DNA from: Myxococcales bacterium
GTDB taxonomy: Bacteria; Myxococcota_A; Bradymonadia; Bradymonadales; Bradymonadaceae
Length of the DNA stretch: 14,742 nt
NCBI GenBank assembly: GCA_007120615.1
Contig: SKNI01000023.1
Coordinates: 1 to 14,742, forward strand
Reading direction: 5' to 3'
Shown: piece after piece, positions 8,073 to 14,742 of the stretch
Position numbering within the stretch: the first letter of the stretch is position 1
How the letters are laid out: each line of letters starts with the position of its first letter
The notes under the pieces: model-generated
Told to the model about the DNA's origin: nothing
The model's database searches: none
Seen by the model: only the letters and a program-made list of their open reading frames with translations
Made by a program: the position numbers and the translations under genes

Positions 8073-9854
8073 ATGCCCGCCCTGTTTCGTCCTCAAATGG
8101 TTTTTGTAGTTCTCTCCGCTGTCCTGCTTCTGGCTGCGTCGGCATTGACCGGTTGCGCCAAAAGCGATCGACCGGCCTGTAATGTAACTGCAGATTGTGA
8201 CGAAGGAAATGTCTGCGAAGACGGTTTTTGTGAGGCAATCGAAGGCTCCTGCATCGTCCACGAGGATTGCGAAAACGACTACGTTTGCGTGGCTGAAACC
8301 TGCATTCCGCCCACCGGTGATGACGAAGGAGACGGCGACAACGGCGAAGGCGACAACGGCGAAGGCGACAACGGCGAAGGCGACAACGGCGAGGGCGACA
8401 ACGGCGAAGGCGATAACGGCGAGGGTGATAACGGTGAAGGCGATGAAGAAGAGATCAACCCCGGGAGTCCGATTATCGAGAGCGTGACACCTGCTGACGG
8501 CGCCACCGATCTCGGCCTGGACGTGGTGGTTCGGATCACCTTCGATCGGCCCATTGCCCATGAATTTGGCTTCCTCTCCGACGACGGCGTCTTTTTACAC
8601 ACTCCGGAAGGAACCAAAGTCGACGCCGAACTCGAATATCTGGAAGACGAGCGAGAAGTCGTTCTCACCCCCAACCAGCCGCTATGGAAAGGGACTCGGT
8701 ACACGATCAACGTCACCGAATTCATCCGTGATGAGTCCGGAAACAACTCGCTTCAAAACCCGCATCAGAGCGTCTTCACGACGGCCTACGAACTCGATGA
8801 TGATCTTGTCGCCCTGGCAGAATTATTCGCTCCCACCGTGTATCAGGAAACTCGCCTCACCGACGTCCCCGAGATTTATTCGGACATCCCGACCCGGGTA
8901 GACTTCGACGGTGATTTCGAAGGGGCCAATAATAAGGCCAGCTCCATGCAGGCCAGCGCCAATCCCCCGGCCCACGTTTATTATTCGGTGGTCTCCTCCG
9001 AAACCCATCACTTCATCCATTATATCCTCTATTATCCAACCCGGCGGCTCGGTTCGGGAGCAACTGGAACCTCCTATCATGAGCATTCGTTTACGGGCAT
9101 CGTGATGGCGGTGACTCGTGATGACTGGACGGTGGAGCTGGTCGAAGGCGTACACACGGCACTCTCCAGCGCCAACGACAGCACTCATACCTTCCGCCCG
9201 ACCAGCTCCGAAGTGGAAGGTCGCGGAACCCACGAGAATAATGTCATCGACTTCGATCCCGACTTTCTCGATGGCGGCGCCGGCTTTCCTCTCTACGTAT
9301 CCAGTGGCGATCACGCATCCTGCTTCTGGCATACTCGTGAATCCTCGTTCTGGCCCTCGGCCTGCCACGATGAGCCCGAAGAATTTTTGGGCGGTGAAGG
9401 CCTTATCTTGACCCGCGGTGACGTGGCGCAAACCATTGAAGATGCCGTCGACGGAGAAGAAGCGGGACATCGAGAGATGACCTACGAGTTGATTCCTTTT
9501 GTGGAGCCCTTCTGGACTCTCCGAGGCGATTTTGATTGTGGCCTCTTCTCGCAGACTGGATTCACCTACAGCCCTTACAGCCCCGAGGGTCATACGCCGC
9601 CCGACGGCCCCGGCGACGACCCTCTCTATCTCTCGCGCGCTCTTTGCACCGACGACACCGATAGTTACGGAAACCTCCCCTACCGCTGGTTCAGCGCAAA
9701 TACCGGCTCCAACGGCGGAGAGTGGTTCTTGGACCCGGCAGTGGCCCTGAGTACCCGCTTTGACTTCGGCGATGATTTCTCTCTCGATTATTGTGATAAC
9801 TTTTATTTCAACATCGATCGCAATGAGGACCCGGCATGTGGAGGCGAAGAGTGA
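8073..9854 (+). CDS. large modular lipoprotein: Cys-rich head, GDNGE linker, Ig-like domain, unassigned C-terminal domain
   Basis: The product is 593 residues. The signal peptide has the hydrophobic core VLLLAASALTG and a good lipobox LTGC with Cys28, so a lipid-anchored surface protein is likely. Residues ~34-75 carry two spaced-cysteine units (CNVTADCDEGNVCEDGFC, then CIVHEDCENDYVCVAETC), a pattern common in predicted surface proteins of myxobacteria-like organisms. Seven GDNGE pentads (residues 88-122) form an acidic linker. A SbsA_Ig/Big_5-like domain follows (~130-235: SVTPADGATDLGLDVVVRI to HQSVFTTAYE). The last ~350 residues begin LAELFAPTVYQET and contain HHFIHYILYYPTRR, YHEHSFTGIVMAV and YVSSGDHASCF. 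This order of motifs faintly recalls Vps62/DUF946-like domains, but I am not sure of it. Many His, Asp and Glu could bind metal. No enzymatic motif is firm. The gene overlaps the next one by 4 bp (GTGA). Confidence 0.85.
   Translation: MPALFRPQMVFVVLSAVLLLAASALTGCAKSDRPACNVTADCDEGNVCEDGFCEAIEGSCIVHEDCENDYVCVAETCIPPTGDDEGDGDNGEGDNGEGDNGEGDNGEGDNGEGDNGEGDNGEGDEEEINPGSPIIESVTPADGATDLGLDVVVRITFDRPIAHEFGFLSDDGVFLHTPEGTKVDAELEYLEDEREVVLTPNQPLWKGTRYTINVTEFIRDESGNNSLQNPHQSVFTTAYELDDDLVALAELFAPTVYQETRLTDVPEIYSDIPTRVDFDGDFEGANNKASSMQASANPPAHVYYSVVSSETHHFIHYILYYPTRRLGSGATGTSYHEHSFTGIVMAVTRDDWTVELVEGVHTALSSANDSTHTFRPTSSEVEGRGTHENNVIDFDPDFLDGGAGFPLYVSSGDHASCFWHTRESSFWPSACHDEPEEFLGGEGLILTRGDVAQTIEDAVDGEEAGHREMTYELIPFVEPFWTLRGDFDCGLFSQTGFTYSPYSPEGHTPPDGPGDDPLYLSRALCTDDTDSYGNLPYRWFSANTGSNGGEWFLDPAVALSTRFDFGDDFSLDYCDNFYFNIDRNEDPACGGEE
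8334..8438 (+). repeat. seven tandem 15-bp units encoding GDNGE
   Basis: Units start at 8334, 8349, 8364, 8379, 8394, 8409 and 8424. The consensus is GGCGACAACGGCGAA. The first five are identical except for a final GAG in unit 4. The last two carry synonymous changes (GAT, GGT, GAG), and a degenerate GDEEE follows. Copy changes of 15 bp keep the frame, so linker length can vary without breaking the protein. The antisense reads as a false hydrophobic Ala/Val repeat. Confidence 0.95.
9840..9844 (+). promoter_or_regulatory. Shine-Dalgarno GGAGG inside the end of the large lipoprotein gene
   Basis: GGAGG is followed by a 6-nt spacer and GTG 9851, which overlaps the TGA stop (9852-9854) of the upstream gene. 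This geometry indicates translational coupling and supports the GTG start over ATG 9836, which lies ahead of the SD. Confidence 0.6.
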
Positions 9855-10129
9855 GAATATCCTCACCCCATCAAAAATGGGTGTACGCAGCAGCGTGTGC
9901 TCTTCTGGCCACAGGGCTCGGGTGCCGCTCGGCACCGGAGCCCGCGGACCAGGAGCGACCGGAGCGGACTACCAGAGAAGCGATGCCCTCGCCGGAAGAG
10001 CTGGGCGATAATCCCTGTGGAAATCCGAACTGGGCAAAACTTCCCCCCGATGTGGGGGAAGTAGCTCAGGAGACGCCGGACGAAGAGCCCGCCGAAGAGT
10101 CAGAAGAAGAGTCAGAAGACGAGTCCTAA
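9851..10129 (+). CDS. small acidic putative lipoprotein, function unknown
   Basis: The product is 92 residues from GTG 9851, or 97 if ATG 9836 is used. The GTG is preferred because a perfect GGAGG precedes it at normal spacing. The N-terminus is basic, followed by the hydrophobic run WVYAAACALLATGLGC, with Cys25 as the probable lipidation site; Gly at -3 makes the lipobox imperfect. The mature part is short, rich in Pro and Glu, contains GDNPCGNPNWAKLPPD, and ends in a run of Glu/Ser (EEPAEESEEESEDES). I recognise no family and expect it to be mostly disordered. The 4-bp overlap with the large lipoprotein suggests the two are made together and may work together in the envelope. moeA starts 34 bp downstream on the same strand. 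Confidence 0.7.
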   Translation: MRISSPHQKWVYAAACALLATGLGCRSAPEPADQERPERTTREAMPSPEELGDNPCGNPNWAKLPPDVGEVAQETPDEEPAEESEEESEDES

Positions 10130-10163
10130 GAAGCTCTAAAGCACTCAAAACGACGGAGACAGG

Positions 10164-11390
10164 ATGTCGAAATTTATCGCCGTCGAAGAAGCGATCAGCC
10201 ATATTCTTTCTCGAATCCCGGTGACCTCCGGGGAACGAATCCACCTCGGAAAAAGCCAGGGCCGTTGTCTTTTAAGAGCCATCGACGCCCCCTTTAATTC
10301 GCCGCGCTTCGATAACTCAGCGATGGATGGATTCGCCGTTCGATGGGACGATATCGATCCTGTGCCCTCCACATTAGCGATCCGCGGGGTATCTGCCGCC
10401 GGCCATCCGTCGGCGGAAGTGGTGGTCGCCGGGCAAGCCTTTCAAATCTCTACCGGTGCGCCGATCCCGTCGGGGGCCGATACGGTGGTGCCCAGGGAGC
10501 TATGCGAGGTGGATGGGGAGGAAGTGACGATCAACGAGTTGCCCGGCTCCGACCGAGGCGCAAATATTCGTCTGGCCGGCACCTATCTGCAGGCCGGTGA
10601 GCCGGCGCTACAACCGGGACGAGCGCTGACCGGCGCCGACGTGGGGTTATTGGTAAGTTTCAACCGCCCCGTAATCGAAGTGCATCGGCAGCCTAGGGTG
10701 GCGATCATCAGCACCGGCGACGAACTCGTTGAACTCGGCGATGAAGTAGGTCCCGGTCAAATCATCAACAGCAACGCTTATATGTTGGAGTCTCTGGTCG
10801 CCCGATTCGGTGGTATTCCCATTGTTTATCCCATCGTCCCAGACGACCGAGATGCCACAGTCGATACATTTCAGGAGGCCGTAGCCAGTGCCGATCTGGT
10901 TATCAGCAGTGGTGGAGTTTCCGTGGGTGATCACGATCACGTCCGAGACGTGCTCGATGAAATCTCCGGAGGAATGACCTTCTGGAAAGTCCGAATGAAG
11001 CCCGGAAAGCCACTGGCCTTTGGGATCGCCAGAAGTGATCAGCGAAGGGTGCCTCTGATCGGGCTGCCGGGCAATCCAGCCTCCAGCTTTGTGGGCTTTC
11101 ACCACTTCGTGCGCCCCGCCCTGGCGGTAGCTCAGGGAACTTCCATCGATGACGCTCCCCTGGCCCGGATTACCGCGACCCTTCGCGGTGAGGTCTCGGG
11201 CTCTCGAGGGCGGCGCGTATACACCGCCGGACGAGCGCTCCCCGGCGATGACGGCCTGATCTTCGAAGCCATAAGCAACCAGAGCTCGGGAAACCCCGCT
11301 CTTTTCGCCGGAGCAAACGCCTTTGGAATCGTCGAAGAAGGTCAAACGGGGCTCAGCGACGGAGCCCCGATATCGGTCCATCTACTGTAG
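10164..11390 (+). CDS. moeA: MoeA, molybdopterin molybdenumtransferase
   Basis: At 408 residues this is the usual MoeA length. MoeA inserts molybdate into adenylated molybdopterin in the cytoplasm, the last common step of molybdenum cofactor synthesis. All family signatures are present: DNSAMDGFA (50-58), STGAPIPSGAD (~96-106), STGDEL (183-188), SSGGVSVGDHD (248-258), KPGKP (279-283) and GLPGNPASS (300-308). The C-terminal domain IV (~325-408) with SGSRGRRVY is complete. The SD GGAG (10155-10158) lies 5 nt before ATG 10164. It follows two lipoprotein genes on the same strand but has no functional tie to them that I can see. No moaA, mogA, mobA, modABC or molybdoenzyme gene is in view. Its stop lies 6 bp from the convergent lipoprotein stop. 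Confidence 0.96.
   Translation: MSKFIAVEEAISHILSRIPVTSGERIHLGKSQGRCLLRAIDAPFNSPRFDNSAMDGFAVRWDDIDPVPSTLAIRGVSAAGHPSAEVVVAGQAFQISTGAPIPSGADTVVPRELCEVDGEEVTINELPGSDRGANIRLAGTYLQAGEPALQPGRALTGADVGLLVSFNRPVIEVHRQPRVAIISTGDELVELGDEVGPGQIINSNAYMLESLVARFGGIPIVYPIVPDDRDATVDTFQEAVASADLVISSGGVSVGDHDHVRDVLDEISGGMTFWKVRMKPGKPLAFGIARSDQRRVPLIGLPGNPASSFVGFHHFVRPALAVAQGTSIDDAPLARITATLRGEVSGSRGRRVYTAGRALPGDDGLIFEAISNQSSGNPALFAGANAFGIVEEGQTGLSDGAPISVHLL
11348..11368. other. perfect 7-bp GC-rich hairpin at the 3' end of moeA
   Basis: GGGGCTC (11348-11354), a 7-nt loop and GAGCCCC (11362-11368) lie inside the last codons of moeA, about 28 bp before the convergent stops. No T-run follows on either strand, so it is not a classical intrinsic terminator. 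It could slow polymerase or stabilise the 3' end, or it could be a chance product of coding sequence. Confidence 0.3.
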
Positions 11391-11396
11391 AATTTC

Positions 11397-12734
11397 TCAC
11401 CAGCACGACGGCAACTGGGCAAGCGCGCTCATGTCTGCCATGCCGGCCGGCTCCACATCGGAGCATTCATCGCCGCTCATCAAGCGGTAATCGAGGCTCG
11501 TGGTCCACTCCATCGCCTCGGCCGGCAGACTTCGACCTTCGTGAAGGGCGTAGGCCATCGTTCCCGGAAGGCGACAGACCTGATCGATGCTGGCGAAACG
11601 GCCCAACTTCTCTTCCGTCGGGGCGGCGATAACGATAAATCTCTCCACCGGGGTGGAGCTGGCCTTTACGGCGCGAAATTGGCCCAGGGATACGGGGTGA
11701 TTGGAGGCCAGGGGCTCCTCGTCTGTAGAGTACACCACCAGCCCTCCTTCACCGCGGCCGTAGAGATTCAGAACGCGCACGTGAAGGGGCTCGGCCGTCT
11801 CCAGCCAGAGTTCCGTTTCCTGGCCGTTGCATAACGCTCCTCCCGGACGAGAATCCAGGTGGAGAGAGACTTTTCCACTCCCTCGCGGTAGCGGAGTCAT
11901 ATAAGTATCGCGGTCGACCTCGGGGGAGATCGCCAGGGGAAATTGCACATTCCCTACGCCTCGGACGCGGTTTTCGGCCAACTCCAATTGCCAGGTGACC
12001 TCGAGGATGGCCTCCTGACCGGGCAACTCCCGGATGCTACCTCGGATCACGCCGGTCGTGGCACTGGGCGCTCCCAGCCCACTCCATCTCGGAGGAGGTC
12101 GACGAGTATCCACGGATCGCTGCGCCAGAGCCTCCAGGAGTTGGTCGTGAAGCCACTCCGCTCGAGGGCCCCCGTTGACACCGTTATCGTTGATCGTATC
12201 CACCACTACCGTGGGCTTGGGATCGTTGGTCTCATCGGCGAGTCGCTCGGAGATCTCGGCGGCCACTTCGACGAGGCCAGCTTCCAGATTTCTTCGGGGT
12301 CCCGATTCGAATTCGTCGATATTGCGGGCGCTGGCAACAGCCATCACGCAGGCCCGCCGCCCGTCCTCTCCCACTCGCCAGATCGTGATCATCGACTCCG
12401 CCTGGTCACATCGATAGCCCTGGCAGATCAGATCGCGAAGCCTGCTTCGGGCCTGTTCGGCTGCGGCATCGTAGGGACCGGGAGTCGACAATGAGACAAA
12501 GGCTGTCTCCTGTCGATACCCGGTAGGGGGTACCAGGTTGCCACTGCACACCTGACTGTCGACGGTGACACCTTCCACCATCTCCCCGGTTATTCCTTCC
12601 CTCTCGGTTTCCACGTGGTCAGCGACCTCGGCTCGCTCCGGCGACGATGAACAACCAGGCAGCCCCATGAGAACGGTGATCAGAACCGCCGCAGCGGTCA
12701 CACTTTTTTGTAGCAATTTCGACCTCACACTCAT
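11397..12734 (-). CDS. putative lipoprotein with DUF4384-like and weakly LPP20-like regions
   Basis: The product is 445 residues from ATG 12734, with GAGG at about 8 nt spacing; the frame is open to 12830 but the signal peptide begins at MSVRSKLLQKS. The lipobox LPGC puts lipidated Cys at residue 28, followed by a Ser-rich and acidic tether. Residues ~75-150 (ETAFVSLSTPGPYDAAAEQA, then RACVMAVASARN) resemble the domain of LPP20/FlgT-like lipoproteins, where a sheet strand precedes a helix beginning DAA..QAR. Residues ~150-290 have alternating hydrophobic strands (VVVDTINDN, VIRGSIRELP, AILEVTWQLELA). Residues ~314-372 (LHVRVLNLYGRGEGGLVVYS to RFIVIAAP) look like DUF4384, a module of envelope and stress-related proteins. 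Cysteines at 63, 104 and 109 may form disulfides in the periplasm. Function is unknown. It is divergent from the lipoprotein at 13020, which shares the LPP20-like element. Confidence 0.82.
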   Translation of the reverse strand: MSVRSKLLQKSVTAAAVLITVLMGLPGCSSSPERAEVADHVETEREGITGEMVEGVTVDSQVCSGNLVPPTGYRQETAFVSLSTPGPYDAAAEQARSRLRDLICQGYRCDQAESMITIWRVGEDGRRACVMAVASARNIDEFESGPRRNLEAGLVEVAAEISERLADETNDPKPTVVVDTINDNGVNGGPRAEWLHDQLLEALAQRSVDTRRPPPRWSGLGAPSATTGVIRGSIRELPGQEAILEVTWQLELAENRVRGVGNVQFPLAISPEVDRDTYMTPLPRGSGKVSLHLDSRPGGALCNGQETELWLETAEPLHVRVLNLYGRGEGGLVVYSTDEEPLASNHPVSLGQFRAVKASSTPVERFIVIAAPTEEKLGRFASIDQVCRLPGTMAYALHEGRSLPAEAMEWTTSLDYRLMSGDECSDVEPAGMADMSALAQLPSCW

Positions 12735-13019
12735 CTGACAATCCTCAATTCCCAAAAGGGTAACCTTATAATTTTTCGCACACTTGATCCTGCGTACCCG
12801 ATTGGACGCATCAGGTGGCATTGCATTCAAAATTCGCCATATTCATCGATCCTCGGAGCTGCGCACACCCACAGTAGCAATGAAACCGAGATGACAAAAG
12901 CCATCGACTGTGGCACGTTTCGATATTGCGTTTGAATTAAATCCAGATCACCGTCGTCTCTGGTTTGTACCACACGAGGTGGCTGGTTTATTTTTGTTTT
13001 CATCCTTCGGAGGATAGAG
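12735..13019. other. 285-bp divergent control region between two lipoprotein genes
   Basis: This stretch is visibly richer in A/T than its flanks and must carry the start signals of both lipoprotein genes. On the plus strand TTGTAC (12965-12970), a 17-nt spacer and TTATTT (12988-12993) form a possible but weak promoter, and GGAGG (13010-13014) with a 5-nt spacer precedes ATG 13020. On the minus strand TATAAG (12770-12765) is a -10-like element for the gene starting at 12734, without a good -35. A possible small gene (12827-13003, minus) fills the middle. Confidence 0.45.
12827..13003 (-). CDS. possible 58-residue single-pass membrane peptide
   Basis: The stretch MKTKINQPPRVVQTRDDGDL followed by a hydrophobic segment MAFVISVSLLLWVCAA (about residues 34-49) and a short acidic tail would be a small membrane protein with a charged N-terminal part. 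ATG 13003 has AAGG immediately before it, too close for a good SD, so initiation is doubtful; the frame is open to 13156 inside the opposite-strand lipoprotein gene. Codons are more A/T-rich than in the neighbours. No family is recognised. It would lie just upstream of, and in line with, the lipoprotein gene at 12734. Without conservation data it could be a chance ORF. Confidence 0.3.
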   Translation of the reverse strand: MKTKINQPPRVVQTRDDGDLDLIQTQYRNVPQSMAFVISVSLLLWVCAAPRIDEYGEF

Positions 13020-14192
13020 ATGGTTTCCCGTTCTGTCAGCACATTATCAAATCGATCGTTAGTCGCCCTTTTAGGGGTAACGATGGCTTTTCCGTTTCTC
13101 ATTCTCTCGACGGCATGTTCCGATCGCAATATCGAGCGGCCGGAAGCGGATAGCATTCACACCGGGCCCACCGTGGCAGCTCCCCGAGAAGGGGTTTATC
13201 TTCGAGCGTCCTTTGACGACGATCCGAGCATGTATATCGGTCGGTTCATCGCTGACGGGGTCGAGGGCGACGATATCGATGAGAATCGTTCCGTACGTAC
13301 CTCATGCACCGATCATATCACCTATCGGGAAGTTCGAGCGGCCGGCCAATACGACGAGTATTATAAGAGTTCCACCAACGTTCAGGCATCTCTGGGTGTG
13401 GACGCCGCCGTTACGGCTGCTCCTTCCGGTGACGCCAGCGTCGGCCACCAGCGAGGGACCGAGGTTCGAGTGAGCTACGAGCTCAACCGGCGAATCATCG
13501 CCGACATCGAAGATTATGACGCCTTCACCGAATGTTGCGAGACCTCCGTCAATGGATGCTCCGGCGTATATATCGGTGAGTTCTGGGCGGGTACGGGGAC
13601 GGTCTTTCAAAACACCGGACAATCCACCGACGTCAACGCCTCGGGAAGTGGCGGGCCGGAAATCGCAGACGTCGCCTATCAGGCCGGCGGAGAACTCGAA
13701 ATCGCCGATGGTTGGGTCTGGCGCCGAGGCATGACCTTTGACGATGTCTACTTTGCGTTTCGAGTCTTTGACACCGAGATCGGTGGATGTGGCTGGGTCG
13801 ATCGTCCTCCCCGCTCCGATGAGGGACATTATTTCGTAGGCATCTCACCGCCGGCGGCCACTCAGGACGTGGCTCGTACCCACGCGATGCGAAACGCCCG
13901 CACCCAGGTGGTCCAATACCTCGGTGAAGCTATCGTTGCCGAGTCGGTCAGCGCTTCCAGCCTCGACGGATATCTGGGCGATGAAACGGTGGTCGCTACC
14001 GCTGCCGAAGGGATCGCCTCTCGGGTGCGTGACGATCGCTACTGCCCGCCGGAGGTCATTGAGACTCCCGAGGGACCGCGATATATCTCGCGGGTTTTGG
14101 CGTTTATCCCCAATGAACAAATCGAAGGCGCTTCTCGCGAGATCGTCAAATCAGTCGCCGACCAAACCGGCGATGAAAGCCTGGCCGAATAA
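13020..14192 (+). CDS. putative lipoprotein with C-terminal LPP20-like domain
   Basis: The product is 390 residues from ATG 13020, preceded by GGAGG at 5-nt spacing. The signal peptide has the hydrophobic core VALLGVTMAFPFLILSTAC with Cys33 as likely lipidation site; Ser at -3 makes the lipobox imperfect. Residues ~55-260 form a region of unknown type with several Cys (including ECCETSVNGC) and many short strands. From H270 the sequence reads YFVGISPPAAT followed by a helix THAMRNARTQVVQYLG, the typical order of LPP20/FlgT-type lipoprotein domains (a YFVG strand, then an Ala/Asn/Arg-rich helix). A further CPPEV segment and the strand YISRVLAFIP follow. A role in the envelope is inferred; no enzyme motif is visible. 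It is divergent from the lipoprotein at 11397 and convergent, 29 bp away, with the PhnD-like gene. Confidence 0.82.
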   Translation: MVSRSVSTLSNRSLVALLGVTMAFPFLILSTACSDRNIERPEADSIHTGPTVAAPREGVYLRASFDDDPSMYIGRFIADGVEGDDIDENRSVRTSCTDHITYREVRAAGQYDEYYKSSTNVQASLGVDAAVTAAPSGDASVGHQRGTEVRVSYELNRRIIADIEDYDAFTECCETSVNGCSGVYIGEFWAGTGTVFQNTGQSTDVNASGSGGPEIADVAYQAGGELEIADGWVWRRGMTFDDVYFAFRVFDTEIGGCGWVDRPPRSDEGHYFVGISPPAATQDVARTHAMRNARTQVVQYLGEAIVAESVSASSLDGYLGDETVVATAAEGIASRVRDDRYCPPEVIETPEGPRYISRVLAFIPNEQIEGASREIVKSVADQTGDESLAE

Positions 14193-14221
14193 TCGGTCGG
14201 TGCCCGGACTGTGGGACTCGA

Positions 14222-14742
14222 CTATAGATCGTCGAGTTCCACAGCCTCCCGCTCCAGAATTTCTCGAAGTCGATCAAAAGCCTGCGGATCACCGGGGTAA
14301 AATCCGGTGATCCGCTGGGTACTTCCCAACCGTTCCGTATTGAATTCTTTCATGGGGTCAAAGTCCAAGAGCGCCTCTCGGATTAACTCTCGGTCTGCCT
14401 GGGCTACATGACTTCCCGCCGTAATCGTATCCTGGGGGATATGTCCCGTAATGGCGAGGTTTCGAGTTCGCCCGGTCCGAATTCCGAATGAATCGGCCGA
14501 CAAAAACGCTCCCGAATAGACCGCGGCTGCAGAGCACTTTCCGTCGATCAAATCGCGCATCGCCTGGAAGTGATCGCCACTCCAGTGAACCTCTCCGATG
14601 AACTCGTCGGGATCATGTCCCTGCTGGTAGATATGTTCACGGGGCAAGAGATTGCCGGAGGTAGACATCTTATCGACAAAACAAAAGGTCTCTCCTTCCA
14701 GATCGTCGATATGCCGGATGTCATCTTCCATTCGGACCAACA
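14222..14742 (-). CDS. PhnD-like substrate-binding protein, C-terminal part (runs off right edge)
   Basis: The minus strand is open from the window edge to TAG at 14224-14222, giving about 173 residues of the C-terminal part; a Met near the edge is probably internal. The segment FCFVDKMSTSGNLLPREHI matches the family hallmark (a F.DP.STSG..P loop that binds the oxyanion), followed by the HWSGDHFQAMRDLIDGKCSA helix-strand, AVYSGAF and TITAGSHV. Such proteins bind phosphonate, phosphite or related oxyanions in the periplasm for an ABC transporter, or act as sensor domains. In DP-STSG the Pro is replaced by Lys here. The end IREALLDFDP and FYPGDPQAFDRLREIL fits the family's C-terminus. No PhnC or PhnE is visible downstream, so it is either the last gene of its unit or a stand-alone or fused sensor. 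The N-terminal domain and any signal peptide are outside the window. Confidence 0.85.
   Translation of the reverse strand, partial: LVRMEDDIRHIDDLEGETFCFVDKMSTSGNLLPREHIYQQGHDPDEFIGEVHWSGDHFQAMRDLIDGKCSAAAVYSGAFLSADSFGIRTGRTRNLAITGHIPQDTITAGSHVAQADRELIREALLDFDPMKEFNTERLGSTQRITGFYPGDPQAFDRLREILEREAVELDDL

Noticed and set aside
8334..8438. CRISPR-like array
   Set aside because: The 15-bp units are directly contiguous with no spacers and encode an in-frame pentapeptide.
7785..8561. N-terminal extension of the permease frame with an Ala/Val repeat resembling membrane helices
   Set aside because: It is the reverse strand of the GDNGE repeat and the start of the lipoprotein gene. The permease homology begins exactly at ATG 7784.
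8823..9935. Minus-strand ORF of 370 codons
   Set aside because: It opposes the large lipoprotein, which has an SD, a signal peptide and domain structure. The antisense product has none.
10647..11381. Minus-strand ORF of 244 codons
   Set aside because: It is a shadow of moeA, whose conserved motifs fix the coding strand.
12767..12772. Perfect TATAAT on the plus strand
   Set aside because: The -35 position at 17 nt reads CTCAAT, and the next plus-strand gene starts about 250 bp downstream. It is probably chance AT-rich sequence.

Overview
The window looks like chromosomal DNA of a Gram-negative delta-type bacterium of the Myxococcota/Bradymonadota kind. This is an inference from gene style. 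The clues are a very large Ser/Thr-kinase-like + ATPase + TPR protein, a density of secreted lipoproteins unusual elsewhere, a lipoprotein with the spaced-cysteine motif C-x5-C-x5-C-x4-C followed by an acidic linker, a Lol-type permease implying an outer membrane, and moderately GC-rich codon use. No RNA genes, insertion sequences, CRISPR arrays or phage genes are visible. The layout is compact and mixed-strand, with several convergent gene ends that almost touch.

Left part (1-3116, minus strand): the N-terminal 556 codons of a ClpA/ClpB-type AAA+ unfoldase with what looks like a doubled Clp N-domain (the gene runs off the left edge); a class I SAM-dependent methyltransferase; and a small helical lipoprotein, which probably shares a transcript with the methyltransferase. 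Centre (3290-6520, plus): a 1076-residue PknK-like protein with a kinase fold, a STAND/AAA-like ATPase region and TPR repeats. Its kinase catalytic Asp is Ser (HRS for HRD), and its P-loop Lys and Walker B acid are also replaced, so it reads as a double pseudoenzyme scaffold or sensor. Facing it tail to tail, one base away, is a LolC/LolE-family lipoprotein-releasing permease (6522-7784, minus).

Right-centre (8073-11390, plus): a 593-residue lipoprotein (Cys-rich head, seven GDNGE repeats, Ig-like domain, large unassigned C-terminal domain), a small acidic lipoprotein translationally coupled to it, then moeA of molybdenum cofactor synthesis. Right part: two divergent lipoprotein genes (11397-12734 minus; 13020-14192 plus), both with weak similarity to LPP20-type envelope lipoproteins, separated by a 285-bp AT-richer region that may hold a 58-residue membrane peptide gene. 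The window closes with the C-terminal part of a PhnD-like periplasmic substrate-binding protein on the minus strand.

No single pathway links all the genes. The common theme is the cell envelope: five predicted lipoproteins plus the machinery family that exports lipoproteins. The most unusual object is the kinase/ATPase/TPR protein with both active sites degraded. The second is the modular 8073-9854 lipoprotein, whose C-terminal half I cannot assign firmly.
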